NCBI GenBank assembly: GCA_028274465.1 | Contig: CM051455.1 | Span: 130,730,096-130,794,095, forward strand | Length of the DNA stretch: 64,000 bases | Direction of reading: 5' to 3' | Source: Plantago ovata | Lineage: Eukaryota; Streptophyta; Magnoliopsida; Lamiales; Plantaginaceae | Shown here: positions 63,961-64,000 of the stretch, in pieces | How the letters are laid out: each line of letters begins with the position of its first letter | How positions within the stretch are numbered: the stretch's first letter is position 1 | The notes under the pieces: model-generated | Seen by the model: only the letters and a program-made list of their open reading frames with translations | What the model was told of the DNA's origin: nothing | Databases searched by the model: none | Program-made: the position numbers and the translations under genes

Positions 63961-64000
63961 TTGTGCAAGAATCAAGACTCCCACTGAAGGCATGAGTCTT

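Overview
This is a plant nuclear window, from a eudicot. The genes have spliceosomal introns, the intergenic DNA is AT-rich, and the mobile elements are typical of plants: Copia and Gypsy LTR elements, a Mutator-like element with a FAR1-type transposase, Stowaway and hAT MITEs, and tRNA-derived SINEs. The sequence alone does not identify the species.

There are five host genes. From left to right they are: the 3' part of APC1, the largest anaphase-promoting complex subunit (+, 370-4035, seven exons, 5' end outside the window); a secreted GH9 endo-beta-1,4-glucanase (-, 9373-11340, six exons, complete); a 2OG-Fe(II) oxygenase-like protein that lacks the usual iron ligands (-, 13521-15336, two exons); an IRK-interacting-protein-like DUF641 protein (+, 29310-30857, two exons); and an ankyrin plus CCCH tandem zinc-finger (RR-TZF) protein (-, 61583-63523, one coding exon and a 5'UTR intron). 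They are separate single-copy-style genes and do not form a pathway.

The rest is mostly mobile DNA. 4-9 kb: a duplicated scrap of the GH9 3' end beside APC1, a LINE remnant, a hAT-like element made of GAGCCGAGC motifs, and another TIR element. 12-16 kb: one Au-like SINE and three copies of a second SINE family. 17-22 kb: retroelement debris, degenerate MITEs, long AT repeats and a Copia RNase H scrap. 23.0-27.5 kb: an almost complete Mutator-like element. Its 796-residue transposase breaks off inside an OTU domain and collides with a convergent, truncated plant-mobile-domain gene; its long TIRs contain GC-rich perfect palindromes. 31.5-34.9 kb: a decayed Ty3/Gypsy element. 35.2-35.9 kb: a hAT MITE inside a Stowaway MITE.

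The largest structure, 37.7-52.2 kb, is a Copia element whose upper LTR is split by a second, 10.2-kb Copia element. The inner element has 1.9-kb LTRs that differ at only about four positions by eye, a 5-bp target-site duplication, and an initiator-Met PBS. Its gag-pol is nevertheless decayed, so it probably moved in trans. Its leader carries two families of small hairpins. One is a four-unit array with a conserved 7-nt loop and covarying stems, including a double G-U pair that is only possible in the element's sense RNA. This is the most unusual signal in the window.

53.2-56.2 kb holds two tandem Ulp1 (C48)-like modules joined by a coiled-coil segment. Both have lost catalytic residues and both carry lesions. 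The stretch up to the TZF gene holds further hAT-like remnants.
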